Positions 15,969 to 25,678 are shown, counted from the stretch's first letter. The stretch is DNA of 38,630 nucleotides from CALAMD01 sp035301345 (GCA_035301345.1 DATGUM010000019.1:1-38630); one strand, 5' to 3'. Program-made: numbers and translations. The notes: generated from the sequence alone by a model not told the origin.

Positions 15969-16625
15969 ATGGATAAAAATGAACGAGCGTTGCAACTCGT
16001 TAAAGAAAAAAAGTATGAAGAAGCTGCGGCGCTTTATTTAGAAATGATCGATGAACGTCCAGATGATGTGCTCGGATATATAAATCTAGGCCACGTATTT
16101 TTACAAGTAAATGAAATAGAAAAGTCATATAACTTATTTAAAAAAGCGTTAGAAATAGATGAAGACTCAGCAACGGCTCATTACGGGATTGGTAATTGCT
16201 ATTTTGAACAAGCAAAGTTCCCGGATGCGAGGAAACATTATGAACAGGCGATCAATCAAGGATTAGAAGATGCAGATACGTATTTTATGTTAGGCATGAC
16301 TTTTGTTCATGAAGAACAGTCAATTTTTGGTATTCCTTATTTACTGCGGGCAACAGAACTTAATGACGCAGATGAACAAATATTGTTTCAATACGGTTTA
16401 GCACTTGCAAAAGTGAATTACACAGATGAAGCAAAAGAAGCATTTTTACGTGTCATGATACTTAATAGTAAGCACCCAGATGCGCTTTACAATTTAGGTG
16501 TTATTGCTGTGTATGAAGATAAATTAGACGAAGGTCTCGCATATTTTAATCGAGCATTAGCGAGTCAACCTGACCACTTTTTAGCAGCAAACGGCAAAAG
16601 GAACGTTGAAGAAAAGTTGAAATAA
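15969..16625 (+). CDS. yrrB: TPR repeat protein (YrrB-like)
   Basis: This soluble protein consists of tandem tetratricopeptide repeats, about five or six units through the whole length, with repeated patterns such as GYINLGHVFLQ, AHYGIGNCYFEQ and ALYNLGVIAVYEDK. TPRs are protein-binding scaffolds; the partner is unknown. Bacillus has yrrB at the same place between mnmA and recD2. The frame is open from ATG 15951, but GGAGGA at 15956-15961 points to ATG 15969, giving 218 residues. The product is then MDKNERALQL onward. No signal peptide is visible. Confidence 0.88.
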   Translation: MDKNERALQLVKEKKYEEAAALYLEMIDERPDDVLGYINLGHVFLQVNEIEKSYNLFKKALEIDEDSATAHYGIGNCYFEQAKFPDARKHYEQAINQGLEDADTYFMLGMTFVHEEQSIFGIPYLLRATELNDADEQILFQYGLALAKVNYTDEAKEAFLRVMILNSKHPDALYNLGVIAVYEDKLDEGLAYFNRALASQPDHFLAANGKRNVEEKLK

Positions 16626-16653
16626 ACGTGATTAAAGATTGAGGTGAACGGAT

Positions 16654-18984
16654 GTGGAAGAAAAAGGTTTTATAAAAGGTGAATTGCTCCATACGATATT
16701 TCGCAATGACGTTGAACATTTTTCAATCGTAAAGTTAAAAATTATTGAAACGAACGAATCTTATGAAGAAAAAGAAATCGTTGCGAAAGGGCATTTTCCA
16801 GCGCTCCAAGAAGGGATGGTTTATACATTTTTTGGGGCGTTTGAAACACATGCAAAGTTCGGTAAGCAATATAACATTGAAACGTATGAAACATTCGTTC
16901 CCGATACTCGTGATGGTCTAGTGACCTATTTATCGAGTGATATGTTTTACGGAATTGGTAAAAAAACAGCTATGAATATCGTTGATACACTTGGTAATGA
17001 CGCGATTACGAAATTGTTAAATGATGAAACACTGATTAAAAAAATTCCGAGTATAAAAAAAGAAACGGCTGAAAACTTGTTGAAAGTGTTGAAAGAAAAC
17101 CAAGGATTCGAACATCTTATTCAACAGTTAGCTACATACAATATCGGTTTAAAAATAAGTCAAAAAATATACGAGCAATATAAAGATGAATCACTGACAG
17201 TTTTAGAAACTGATCCGTATCGTTACGTGTTTGATATCGAAGGATTTAGTTTTCAAATGGCTGACGCGATTGCTCGGGAGCGAGGCACGTCACCGACAGA
17301 TGATAATCGGATCGGCGCAGCGATTGTTCACGTGTTACAAGAATCAACAGCAAATGGTCATGTATATTTACCCGAAGAAGAATGTTCACTTTTCGTTGAC
17401 CAACTACTGAAAACAAATTTATTAACTGAAGAACTCCTCGAACATAGTTACACGATGTTACATGATGAAGAACTAATCATTCGCAATGAAGAAAAAGTGT
17501 ACTTACCAACTTTGTATTATGCTGAAACAGGATTCAGTACGGAACTTCAGCGGATTATTACGAAAGAAATAGAAGATGAAACGCCGTTAACAGAAATGAT
17601 GGTCATAACGGGAGACATTGAAGAAGCGGAATCACTTAGTTATGGAGAAGAACAATTTGCCGCGATTAATGAATCGATCCATTCGAAAGTTATGATATTA
17701 ACAGGTGGTCCAGGAACTGGTAAAACGACTGTCATTAAAGGGATTATTAATGCATATGCGAAAATAAATGAACTATCAACAGAGATTGATGATTATGATA
17801 GTCCATCAGATTACCCATTTTTACTTACTGCACCAACAGGTCGAGCGGCTAAACGATTGACAGAATCTACTGGTTTACCAGCTGTAACGATTCACCGCTT
17901 ACTCGGGTGGAACGGACAAGAGACGTTTGATCGCAATGAAAACGAACAGCTACAAGGAAAGTATATTATTATTGATGAATTTTCCATGGTTGATATATGG
18001 CTAGCAAATAGCTTGTTCAAAGCAATCCCGAGTCATATGCAAGTGCTTCTAGTCGGCGATGAAGATCAATTGCCGTCAGTAGGTCCTGGACAAGTGTTAT
18101 CTGATTTAATTACGAGTGAAACAATTCCACTCGTTCGTTTAGAAGAAGTATATCGACAAAAAGAAGGATCGAAAATTATTCAGATTGCTCATGAAATAAA
18201 ACGACAATCCTTTACGGCAAAGTCTTTAGAGAATTCAGCAGATTTTAGCTTTATTCCGTGTACTCATTATCAAGTCATTGATGTTATTACACAAATATTT
18301 ACAAAAGCAGAAGCGAAAGGTGTATCATTAGATGATATTCAAGTATTAGCACCTATGTACCGAACGCAAGCGGGAATTAATGAGATTAATAAACAATTAC
18401 AAGCAATCGTTAACCCGAAAGTGAGAGGGAAGCGGGAAAAGAAATATCGAGACGTTACGTATCGTGTTGGTGATAAAGTGATTCAACTCGTAAACGAACC
18501 AGAAGAAGGTGTATCTAACGGCGATATTGGTAAAATTGCTGCAATCTTTGAACGCGATGAAAATATTGAAAATGAAGAGCAAATTGTTATTTCCTTTGAC
18601 GACCGTGAAGTCATTTATACGAGAAGTGAGTATAATAATTTTACACACGCTTTTTGTATTTCAATACACAAATCACAAGGAAGTGAGTTTCCTATCGTCG
18701 TTTTACCCGTCGTATCTTCTTACAGTCGTATGCTACGTAAAAATTTACTCTATACGGCGATTACTCGTGGGAAGCAGTCCCTTATCATTTGCGGGGAACA
18801 AGCGGCACTTTTACGAGGGATTGAAACACACGATACGAACAAACGATATAGTGCATTAACGAATCATTTAGTAGAACTACTCGGAGAAACGAACGAGCGA
18901 AAAGAACGAGCAAACAAAGATGAAACAGTGGAGGAATTAATTCCAGCGGACTCGTATGACATATCACCATATGACTTTAATTAA
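16654..18984 (+). CDS. recD2: RecD2-type SF1 helicase
   Basis: RecD2 is a 5'-3' DNA helicase of the SF1B class found in bacteria without RecBC and implicated in repair and replication fork maintenance. The 776-residue protein has the long N-terminal domain with helix-hairpin-helix repeats (about 90-200), typical of RecD2. Helicase motifs follow: Walker A LTGGPGTGKTT (from about 349), motif II IIDEFSM (439-445), motif III LLVGDEDQLPSVGPGQ (from about 464) and motif VI YTAITRGKQS (from about 700). GTG 16654 is the start, preceded by GAGGTGA; the ATG two bases upstream is out of frame. Motifs are intact. Confidence 0.95.
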   Translation: MEEKGFIKGELLHTIFRNDVEHFSIVKLKIIETNESYEEKEIVAKGHFPALQEGMVYTFFGAFETHAKFGKQYNIETYETFVPDTRDGLVTYLSSDMFYGIGKKTAMNIVDTLGNDAITKLLNDETLIKKIPSIKKETAENLLKVLKENQGFEHLIQQLATYNIGLKISQKIYEQYKDESLTVLETDPYRYVFDIEGFSFQMADAIARERGTSPTDDNRIGAAIVHVLQESTANGHVYLPEEECSLFVDQLLKTNLLTEELLEHSYTMLHDEELIIRNEEKVYLPTLYYAETGFSTELQRIITKEIEDETPLTEMMVITGDIEEAESLSYGEEQFAAINESIHSKVMILTGGPGTGKTTVIKGIINAYAKINELSTEIDDYDSPSDYPFLLTAPTGRAAKRLTESTGLPAVTIHRLLGWNGQETFDRNENEQLQGKYIIIDEFSMVDIWLANSLFKAIPSHMQVLLVGDEDQLPSVGPGQVLSDLITSETIPLVRLEEVYRQKEGSKIIQIAHEIKRQSFTAKSLENSADFSFIPCTHYQVIDVITQIFTKAEAKGVSLDDIQVLAPMYRTQAGINEINKQLQAIVNPKVRGKREKKYRDVTYRVGDKVIQLVNEPEEGVSNGDIGKIAAIFERDENIENEEQIVISFDDREVIYTRSEYNNFTHAFCISIHKSQGSEFPIVVLPVVSSYSRMLRKNLLYTAITRGKQSLIICGEQAALLRGIETHDTNKRYSALTNHLVELLGETNERKERANKDETVEELIPADSYDISPYDFN

Positions 18985-19003
18985 GGATAAACAATGAACA
19001 ACG

Positions 19004-19032
19004 TTGACTTTTTCGCTTAATTTTTCTATACT
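19004..19032 (+). promoter_or_regulatory. Promoter of the alaS T-box leader
   Basis: TTGACT (19004-19009), 17-bp spacer, TATACT (19027-19032). The start would be near 19039, just before stem I of the T-box. Confidence 0.78.
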
Positions 19033-19038
19033 TAATTT

Positions 19039-19284
19039 TAATTAAATAAGCAATACGATGAAAGTTATAAGTACATGGATCGTGCGTTAAAGAGATGGAT
19101 TTTCTTAGGCTGAAAAAAATCCTAACGCTTAACATTCATGGAAAGCTCAACTGGAGTGCGACTGAAAATCGCCGGTATCATACCGTTATTATGATTTAAG
19201 TTGATGACCGATAGTCGTCATAAATAAGGGTGGTACCGCGTTATAATCTCGTCCCTGCATAAGCAGAGATGGGATTTTTTTATT
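19039..19284 (+). promoter_or_regulatory. T-box riboswitch controlling alaS
   Basis: The T-box core AAGGGTGGTACCGCG is at 19226-19240. The terminator stem follows (about 19246-19277, inner CTGC-ATAA-GCAG hairpin at 19254-19265) and ends in seven Ts. In stem I, GCGTTA (19084-19089) can pair with TAACGC (19123-19128). A GCT (Ala) at 19127-19129 next to that helix is a possible specifier, tentative. Uncharged tRNA-Ala should stabilise the antiterminator and switch alaS on. Confidence 0.93.
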
Positions 19285-19317
19285 GAAAATGATCGGTTAT
19301 ATAGGGGGACATATACA

Positions 19318-21963
19318 GTGAAACAGTTAAAAGCAAGTGAAATAAGACAAATGTTTTTAGACTTTTTTAAAGAGAAAAATCATCAAGTGGAGCCGAGTGC
19401 ACCACTCGTGCCTATCGATGATCCAACACTTTTATGGATTAATAGTGGAGTAGCGACATTAAAGAAATATTTTGATGGATCAGTCGTTCCACAAAACCCA
19501 CGCCTCGTAAATGCCCAAAAAGCAATTCGAACGAATGATATTGAAAATGTCGGTTATACAGCAAGACACCATACATTTTTTGAAATGCTCGGTAATTTTT
19601 CTATCGGGGAATATTTTAAGAAAGAAGCAATTGTTTGGGCATGGGAATTTTTAACGAGTGATAAGTGGCTTGGACTTGATCCGAAGTTATTATCAGTCAC
19701 TGTTCATCCAGAAGACGATGAGGCATATGAACTTTGGAAAAACGAAGTTAAAGTACCTGAAGAACGAATTATTCGTCTAGAAGAAAACTTTTGGGATATC
19801 GGTGAAGGGCCAAGTGGTCCGAATACAGAAATATTTTATGATCGTGGGGAAGCATTTGGCAATGATCCGAAAGATTCGGAACTATACCCAGGCGGGGAAA
19901 ATGAACGCTATTTAGAAGTTTGGAATTTAGTTTTCTCTCAGTTTAACCATAATCCAGATGATACGTATACGCCGTTACCGAATAAGAACATTGATACAGG
20001 GTTAGGGCTTGAGCGAATCGCGTCAATTATGCAACAGACAAAAACGAATTTTGAGACTGATTTATTTATGCCAATCATTAAACAGATTGAAACGTATACA
20101 GATGTTAAGTACGGAGAAACGACTGAATCAGATACGGCATTTAAAGTAATTGCTGACCATATTCGAACAGTTGCTTTTGCTATTGGTGACCATGCACTCC
20201 CTTCAAATGAAGGACGAGGCTATGTTTTACGAAGACTCCTTAGGCGAGCAGTACGATTTGCTAAGCATATTCATATCGAAGAACCATTCATGTATAAACT
20301 CGTAGATATCGTCGGAGATATTATGGCTGATTATTACCCAGAAGTAGCTGAGCAAAGTGACCATATTTCACGCATTATTAAAGTTGAAGAAGAACGATTC
20401 CATGAAACATTAAACGATGGCTTATCAATTTTAAATGACGTGATTGCACGTGAAAAGAAGGAGAATAGAACAGTTATTCCTGGTGAAGAAGCATTTAAAC
20501 TTTATGATACGTATGGATTCCCTAAAGAATTGACAGAAGAGTATGCTCAAGAACAAGGATTTACAGTCGATGAAGCTGGCTTTAATAAAGAGATGGAAAA
20601 ACAGCAAAATCGTGCGCGTGATGCACGTGAAAATGTCAGTTCAATGAATATTCAAGATGACTTAATGGCAACATTAGACGTTAATAGTACATTTGTCGGT
20701 TATAACGATTTAGAAGTAAATACGACAGTCGTTTATTTAATGAAAGATAACGAGCAAGTTGATCAGTTAAATGAAGGGGACGAGGGAGTCGTATTATTTG
20801 CAGAAACACCTTTTTATGCTGAAAGTGGGGGACAAGTAGCTGATATCGGTTACGTCGTAAATACTGATTGTTCACTTCGCGTAACGGACGTACAAAAGTC
20901 ACCTAAAGGTCAACATTTACATCACGTAGACGTTCAAAGAGGAACAATTAAGGTGAATGATGACGTCATAACGATGGTAGAGGACACGACGAGACAGTCC
21001 ATCATAAAAAATCATACAGCTACACACTTATTACACCAAGCACTTAGAGATGAAATTGGTACACACGTAACTCAGGCAGGTTCTCTCGTAAATAGTGAAC
21101 GTTTACGTTTTGACTTTACTCATTTTGAATCTGTTACAGATGAGCAATTACGAGCGATTGAGCAACAAGTGAATGAGAAAATTTGGCAAGCATTACCTGT
21201 GCTTATTGAAAATAAATCGTTAGATGATGCAAAAGCGATGGGGGCGATGGCTCTATTCGGTGAAAAGTATGATGACATCGTTAGAGTCGTGCAAATTGGC
21301 GACTACAGTACCGAACTTTGTGGAGGGTGTCACGTAGCTAATTCTGAATCGATCGGTATCTTTAAAATTGTCGCTGAATCAGGTATTGGTGCAGGCACAC
21401 GAAGAATTGAAGCTGTTACTGGAAAAGAAGCATACAAATATACGAATGAACAATTGTTATTACTAAAAGAATCTGCATCTCTTTTAAAGGCGAATGTATC
21501 AAATGTTCCACAACGTGTACAAGCGACACTTGATGAAGTCAAATCACTTAATCGATTAAACGAATCATTAATGGACCAGCTTTCACATGCAGAAGCAGCT
21601 GCATTAGCTGGGCAAACAGTATCTATTAAAGGAGAAAATGCGCTTTTAAAACGAGTCGACGTAAAAAATATGAACCAACTGCGACAAATGGTTGATGAGC
21701 TAAAACAGTCAATAGGTTCATCTGTTATTTTATTAGCTGCGGCAAACGAAGGGAAAGTTATGCTATCAGCTGGTGTCACTAAAGACCTTGTTGAAAAAGG
21801 TGTTCATGCAGGTAAGCTCATCAAAAAAGCGGCAGAAATTTGTGGCGGTGGCGGTGGTGGTCGTCCTGACATGGCGCAAGCTGGTGGTAAGAAACCTGAA
21901 AAAATCGAAGAAGCACTTGATGCGTCAATTGCATTTATTGAAGAACAATTAACGACAGAATAA
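19318..21963 (+). CDS. alaS: Alanyl-tRNA synthetase
   Basis: AlaRS charges tRNA-Ala and clears Ser/Gly mischarging. The 881-residue protein has all domains. The class II catalytic core comes first (HHTFFEMLGNFSIGEYF, and later GLGLERIASIMQ). The editing domain has its zinc ligands H566, H570, C668 and H672 (HTATHLLH and CGGCH). The C-Ala domain contains the glycine run of CGGGGGGRPDMAQAGG. The start is GTG 19318, 8 nt after AGGGGG, the only well-placed codon. It lies 34 nt after the T-box terminator. No terminator was seen before ireB. Confidence 0.98.
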   Translation: MKQLKASEIRQMFLDFFKEKNHQVEPSAPLVPIDDPTLLWINSGVATLKKYFDGSVVPQNPRLVNAQKAIRTNDIENVGYTARHHTFFEMLGNFSIGEYFKKEAIVWAWEFLTSDKWLGLDPKLLSVTVHPEDDEAYELWKNEVKVPEERIIRLEENFWDIGEGPSGPNTEIFYDRGEAFGNDPKDSELYPGGENERYLEVWNLVFSQFNHNPDDTYTPLPNKNIDTGLGLERIASIMQQTKTNFETDLFMPIIKQIETYTDVKYGETTESDTAFKVIADHIRTVAFAIGDHALPSNEGRGYVLRRLLRRAVRFAKHIHIEEPFMYKLVDIVGDIMADYYPEVAEQSDHISRIIKVEEERFHETLNDGLSILNDVIAREKKENRTVIPGEEAFKLYDTYGFPKELTEEYAQEQGFTVDEAGFNKEMEKQQNRARDARENVSSMNIQDDLMATLDVNSTFVGYNDLEVNTTVVYLMKDNEQVDQLNEGDEGVVLFAETPFYAESGGQVADIGYVVNTDCSLRVTDVQKSPKGQHLHHVDVQRGTIKVNDDVITMVEDTTRQSIIKNHTATHLLHQALRDEIGTHVTQAGSLVNSERLRFDFTHFESVTDEQLRAIEQQVNEKIWQALPVLIENKSLDDAKAMGAMALFGEKYDDIVRVVQIGDYSTELCGGCHVANSESIGIFKIVAESGIGAGTRRIEAVTGKEAYKYTNEQLLLLKESASLLKANVSNVPQRVQATLDEVKSLNRLNESLMDQLSHAEAAALAGQTVSIKGENALLKRVDVKNMNQLRQMVDELKQSIGSSVILLAAANEGKVMLSAGVTKDLVEKGVHAGKLIKKAAEICGGGGGGRPDMAQAGGKKPEKIEEALDASIAFIEEQLTTE

Positions 21964-22072
21964 TCAATCTAACTCATTGTTCTTTTATCTCACCCTTAAA
22001 TAAGATATAATACAAGAAACATAGTAGTTGAATCATACAAACTCATTAGAAACTTTAGAAAGAGGTGTCACT

Positions 22073-22336
22073 ATGAGCTCCATTGACAAAACGATGAAAT
22101 TTAGTTTCTCAGACGAACCATACGAACAAGATGTAAAGACGATATTAATTACGGTTTACGAAGCATTAAAGGAAAAAGGATATAATCCGAACAACCAAAT
22201 TGTCGGATACTTATTGTCTGGAGATCCAGCGTATATTCCGAGATATAAAGATGCGCGTAATTTAATTAGGAAGATTGAACGAGATGAATTAATTGAAGAG
22301 CTCGTTAAATCTTACTTGGAAAATAATAAAGAATAG
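22073..22336 (+). CDS. ireB: IreB family regulatory phosphoprotein (UPF0297)
   Basis: This small (87-residue) protein is of the DUF965 / UPF0297 family. In Enterococcus, IreB is phosphorylated by the PASTA kinase IreK and lowers cephalosporin resistance. Here the N-terminus MSSIDKTMKFSF holds the Thr residues that precede the conserved MKF core. The frame is open from TTG 22028, but AGAGGTG at 22061-22067 fixes ATG 22073. A possible -10 (TATAAT, 22006-22011) lies upstream with a poor -35. The ireB-ruvX-yrzB trio is conserved in Firmicutes. Confidence 0.93.
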   Translation: MSSIDKTMKFSFSDEPYEQDVKTILITVYEALKEKGYNPNNQIVGYLLSGDPAYIPRYKDARNLIRKIERDELIEELVKSYLENNKE

Positions 22337-22347
22337 TGTGTGTTTAG

Positions 22348-22779
22348 ATGAAAACATTAGGTCTTGACGTAGGATCAAAAACAATTGGAGTTGCAATTAG
22401 TGATGCGTTTGGTTGGACTGCACAAGGTATTAAAACAATTTATTGGAATGAGAACGTCATTGATTCGGCAAACAGTGAATTAAAAGACTTAATTGCTGAA
22501 CATGACGTCAGTACGATTGTCGTCGGTTTACCGAAAAACATGGATGGATCGATTGGTGAACGTGGGAAAATATCTGAAAACTATGCAGCATACTTAACAG
22601 AAACGTTCGGGATAAAAACAGAGCTGTGGGATGAGCGATTGTCAACAATGGCTGCGGAGCGAACACTGTTAGAAGCTGATATGAGTCGGAATAAACGACA
22701 GAAAGTAATAGATAAAGTAGCTGCTGTCATGATTTTACAAAGCTATTTAGACCGGATTCAAACAAGTAGAGGTGATTAA
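22348..22779 (+). CDS. ruvX: Holliday junction resolvase-like RuvX (YqgF)
   Basis: This RNase H-fold protein of the YqgF family has been linked to 16S rRNA 5'-end maturation and to Holliday junction resolution. Its 143 residues start with GLDVGSKTIGVAISD, where D7 is an active-site acid, and contain VVGLPKNMDGSIGERG and the LWDERLSTMAAE motif with further acidic residues. It begins 11 nt after ireB and ends 2 nt before yrzB. Confidence 0.94.
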   Translation: MKTLGLDVGSKTIGVAISDAFGWTAQGIKTIYWNENVIDSANSELKDLIAEHDVSTIVVGLPKNMDGSIGERGKISENYAAYLTETFGIKTELWDERLSTMAAERTLLEADMSRNKRQKVIDKVAAVMILQSYLDRIQTSRGD

Positions 22780-22781
22780 AA

Positions 22782-23063
22782 ATGGCATTAGAACCAAAAG
22801 AAAGAATTATTATTCCAAATGACGGTGAAGAACATCTGTTTGAAGTGTTAGTAACGTTTACGATTGATGAATATAATCAAACGTACGTTGCAGTGACACC
22901 CGTTGAACAAGCAGATAGTGAAGAAGTAGAACTTTTCGCATTTCGTTATGAAATGAAAGAAGACGATGAAAATGATATCGCACTATTTCCGATTGAATCT
23001 GATGAAGAGTGGGATTTAGTAGATGAAACATTACAAACACTAGTAGATGATGACATCATTTAA
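22782..23063 (+). CDS. yrzB: DUF1292 family protein (YrzB)
   Basis: This is a 93-residue, strongly acidic protein of the DUF1292 family with no known function. Key stretches are IIIPNDGEEHLFEVLVTF and the C-terminal SDEEWDLVDETLQTL. Position after ruvX is conserved. It begins 2 nt after the ruvX stop, and a GAGGTGA site overlaps that stop. A terminator hairpin follows. Confidence 0.9.
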   Translation: MALEPKERIIIPNDGEEHLFEVLVTFTIDEYNQTYVAVTPVEQADSEEVELFAFRYEMKEDDENDIALFPIESDEEWDLVDETLQTLVDDDII

Positions 23064-23078
23064 CGATTAACTTATGGT

Positions 23079-23122
23079 GGGAAAGATAATTGATTTGTTT
23101 TTATCAATTATTTTTCCCCTTT
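23079..23122 (+). terminator. Terminator after yrzB
   Basis: 16-bp arms at 23079-23094 and 23103-23118 with one G-U pair, followed by TTTT. Confidence 0.85.
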
Positions 23123-23162
23123 TAAATCATAAATGATGTTTGCTCGATCGGAGGTCATACAT

Positions 23163-24311
23163 ATGTCTGACAGTAATGAAAAAGACGCATATAAACAAAA
23201 TAGAATAGAAAAAGCTGAAGAGGCAAAAGTTGTACGTAAATATGTTGCAATAATATTAGCGTCATTATTTGTTCTCTTAATTATTGCTCTTATCATTGGC
23301 TTTTTCTATGTGAAATCAGCTTTAGGACCAGTGAAAAAATCGGACGATACGCCGATTGAATTAACAATACCACTTGGTTCATCAACATCTTCAATCGCAT
23401 CGATTTTAAAGGAACATGATGTGATTAAAGACGAGCGCGTATTCCGTCTCTATACGAAAGTAAAAAATAAATCAGATTTCCAAGCAGGGGATTACACGTT
23501 TTCTAAATCGTTATCTGTTGAAGAAATAACTGAGATGTTGAAAGATGGGCGCCTCGTTGCAGAACCATATTATACTGTAACGATTCCAGAAGGAAAAACG
23601 ATAGAAGAAATGGCAGAAATTTTTGCAGAAGAATTACCATTTACAGATGAAGAATTTTTAGAGGTCGTAAATGATGAAGCATTTATTACTGACTTAATTG
23701 CAAGGTATCCAGAGCTTCTAAGTGATGGTATTTTACAAGATGATATTAGAACGCCATTAGAAGGATATTTATTCGCTTCGACGTATAGTTATTATGAGAA
23801 AGAACCAGCTATTGAATCAATCGTTGAAGAAATGCTGCAATTAACGAATAATCTCGTGATTCCGTATGAGGAACAACTCGTAGAAAGGGACTTATCGATT
23901 CATGAAGCTGTTACATTCGCTTCATTACTAGAAAAAGAATCACGAACGGAAGATGAGCGAAAGAAAATATCTGGCTTGTTTTACAACCGTTTAGAAGAGG
24001 GAATGAAGTTACAAACGGACCCGACAGTCCTCTATGCACTCGGTGAACATAAAGATCGTGTGCTTTATGAAGATTTAGAAGTCGAATCACCTTATAACAC
24101 ATATTATGTAGATGCTTTACCGATTGGACCTATTTCTAATTTTTCACAGGATTCGTTTGAAGCAGTCGTTTATCCAGAAGAATCGGATTATATTTACTTT
24201 TTACATGATAGTGATGGGAAGATATATTACTCAGAAACACTTGAAAAACATAATGAGTTAAAAGAAAAACATATTACTGACAAAGATGAGAAAGAAAAAA
24301 GTAAAGATTAA
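23163..24311 (+). CDS. mltG: Endolytic murein transglycosylase MltG
   Basis: MltG cuts nascent peptidoglycan strands and so ends glycan polymerisation at the membrane. The product has a charged cytosolic N-terminus, one transmembrane helix (residues about 27-50 from ATG 23163) and an extracellular YceG domain. The catalytic glutamate lies in FASLLEKESRTEDERKKISGLFYNRL. The later stretch LQTDPTVLYALGEHK is also typical. The C-terminus is highly charged. The frame opens at 23133, but GGAGGT at 23150-23155 fixes ATG 23163, giving 382 residues. It follows a terminator, so it needs its own promoter, which I could not place. Confidence 0.95.
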   Translation: MSDSNEKDAYKQNRIEKAEEAKVVRKYVAIILASLFVLLIIALIIGFFYVKSALGPVKKSDDTPIELTIPLGSSTSSIASILKEHDVIKDERVFRLYTKVKNKSDFQAGDYTFSKSLSVEEITEMLKDGRLVAEPYYTVTIPEGKTIEEMAEIFAEELPFTDEEFLEVVNDEAFITDLIARYPELLSDGILQDDIRTPLEGYLFASTYSYYEKEPAIESIVEEMLQLTNNLVIPYEEQLVERDLSIHEAVTFASLLEKESRTEDERKKISGLFYNRLEEGMKLQTDPTVLYALGEHKDRVLYEDLEVESPYNTYYVDALPIGPISNFSQDSFEAVVYPEESDYIYFLHDSDGKIYYSETLEKHNELKEKHITDKDEKEKSKD

Positions 24312-24325
24312 AGAGGCACGTTAAC

Positions 24326-24973
24326 ATGTTAAATAAAGTAGTTGAGAAGTACGTTATAGATAGCTTATATGAATCAACTGAACAGTTAGCACGGATGGAA
24401 CAATATGCAAAAGAGCATAGAATTCCGATAATGGATCCGATTGGCATCCAATGTTTAAAACAACTCGTCAACATCCATCAACCGAATCGTATTTTAGAAA
24501 TCGGTACAGCGATTGGATATTCTGCGCTACAAATGGCACAAGTGAGTAATTCAATTGAAATTACGACGATTGAGCGAGATAGAGCGAGATATGAAGAAGC
24601 ATTAGACTATATTAAAGAGTCTGGAGAGGCTAAACGCATTAACGTTCAGTTCGGAGATGCACTCGATCTTTTACCACAGTTACAAAAAAATGATGAATTA
24701 TTTGATTTTGTTTTCATTGATGCTGCAAAAGGATCTTACACAACGTTTTTTGAGCAATCAGTAGCTATGTTAACAGATCAAGGCGTCATCGTTTCTGATA
24801 ACGTGCTATTCCGTGGATACGTTGCTCATGTTGAGGATGCACCTAAGCGCTATAAAAAATTAGCTGAAAAAATTCGTGAATATAATGAGTGGCTCATGAA
24901 TAGGAAAGATTTCCAAACGGTTATTTTGCCGATTGGGGATGGAATCGCGGTAAGTGTTAGAAAATCGACATAA
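24326..24973 (+). CDS. trmR: tRNA 5-hydroxyuridine O-methyltransferase (YrrM/TrmR-like)
   Basis: This SAM-dependent O-methyltransferase of the class 3 / COMT-like family has 215 residues. It has the SAM loop ILEIGTAIGYSA (about 53-64) and the metal-binding stretch FVFIDAAKG. In Bacillus, YrrM (TrmR) methylates 5-hydroxyuridine at tRNA position 34. The assignment rests on the position after mltG and on the fold; other small-molecule substrates cannot be ruled out. The usual neighbours yrrN-yrrO, which make hydroxyuridine, and udk are missing between this gene and greA. Confidence 0.82.
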   Translation: MLNKVVEKYVIDSLYESTEQLARMEQYAKEHRIPIMDPIGIQCLKQLVNIHQPNRILEIGTAIGYSALQMAQVSNSIEITTIERDRARYEEALDYIKESGEAKRINVQFGDALDLLPQLQKNDELFDFVFIDAAKGSYTTFFEQSVAMLTDQGVIVSDNVLFRGYVAHVEDAPKRYKKLAEKIREYNEWLMNRKDFQTVILPIGDGIAVSVRKST

Positions 24974-25008
24974 ATATTTTTCTTGCAGATGAATCGTTTA
25001 ACAATATA

Positions 25009-25038
25009 TTGAAAAATCAAATAAAGTCTGTATAGTAT
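25009..25038 (+). promoter_or_regulatory. Likely greA promoter
   Basis: TTGAAA (25009-25014) and TATAGT (25031-25036) are 16 bp apart. That leaves an untranslated leader of about 80 nt in which I see no conserved element. Confidence 0.5.
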
Positions 25039-25122
25039 TGTATATTGATTTACGTTACAGAAATACAAGCAATAAACGACTATATAAAATTATCGATAAA
25101 GGTTGAAGGAGTGTAATAAGGA

Positions 25123-25596
25123 ATGACTGAAAAGCAGTTCTATATGACACAAGAAGGTAAAGATAAATTGGAAGAAGAGTTAATCTTCTTAAAAACTGAG
25201 CGTAGAAAAGAAGTTGTTGAACGTATTAAAGTAGCACGTGACTTTGGTGATTTATCAGAGAACTCGGAGTATGATTCAGCAAAAGAAGAACAAGCATTTG
25301 TTGAAACAAGAATTGCACAAGTTGAAAAGATGATTCGTAATTCTGTTATTATTGAAAGTGATGAAACAGAATCAAATGTCGTTGCACTTGGGCATTCAGT
25401 GACGTTCATCGAATTACCAGACGGAGAAGAAGAAACGTATACGATTGTTGGAAGTGCTGAAGCAGATCCATTTGGTGGGAAAATTTCTAACGATTCTCCA
25501 ATGGCAAAAAGCTTAATGGGCCATGAAGTAGGCGCAGAAGTTTCGGTAACAACACCTGGTGGAGATATTCAAGTTAAGATTGTTAACGTCAGTTAG
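25123..25596 (+). CDS. greA: Transcription elongation factor GreA
   Basis: GreA rescues backtracked RNA polymerase by stimulating transcript cleavage. The 157-residue protein has the N-terminal coiled coil with the signature RIKVARDFGDLSENSEYDSAKEEQ, whose acidic tip (D and E residues of GDLSENSEY) enters the polymerase. The C-terminal FKBP-like domain ends with GHEVGAEVSVTTPGG. GAAGGAG at 25105-25111 lies 11 nt before the ATG, a little long. A terminator follows, so greA is likely a single-gene unit. Confidence 0.97.
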   Translation: MTEKQFYMTQEGKDKLEEELIFLKTERRKEVVERIKVARDFGDLSENSEYDSAKEEQAFVETRIAQVEKMIRNSVIIESDETESNVVALGHSVTFIELPDGEEETYTIVGSAEADPFGGKISNDSPMAKSLMGHEVGAEVSVTTPGGDIQVKIVNVS

Positions 25597-25637
25597 TCAA
25601 GACAAAAGATTATTTAAGCAATTGAACATTTAACTCA

Positions 25638-25678
25638 CAATGGGTTTAATAGTCAAACTGATTATTAAATCCATTTTT
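25638..25678 (+). terminator. greA terminator
   Basis: AATGGGTTTAATA (25639-25651) pairs with TATTAAATCCATT (25662-25674) with one G-U pair, followed by a T-run. Confidence 0.85.

Noticed and set aside
21330..21779. 149-codon minus-strand frame within alaS
   Set aside because: It lies antisense to the highly conserved editing and C-Ala domains, has no ribosome site, and matches no family.
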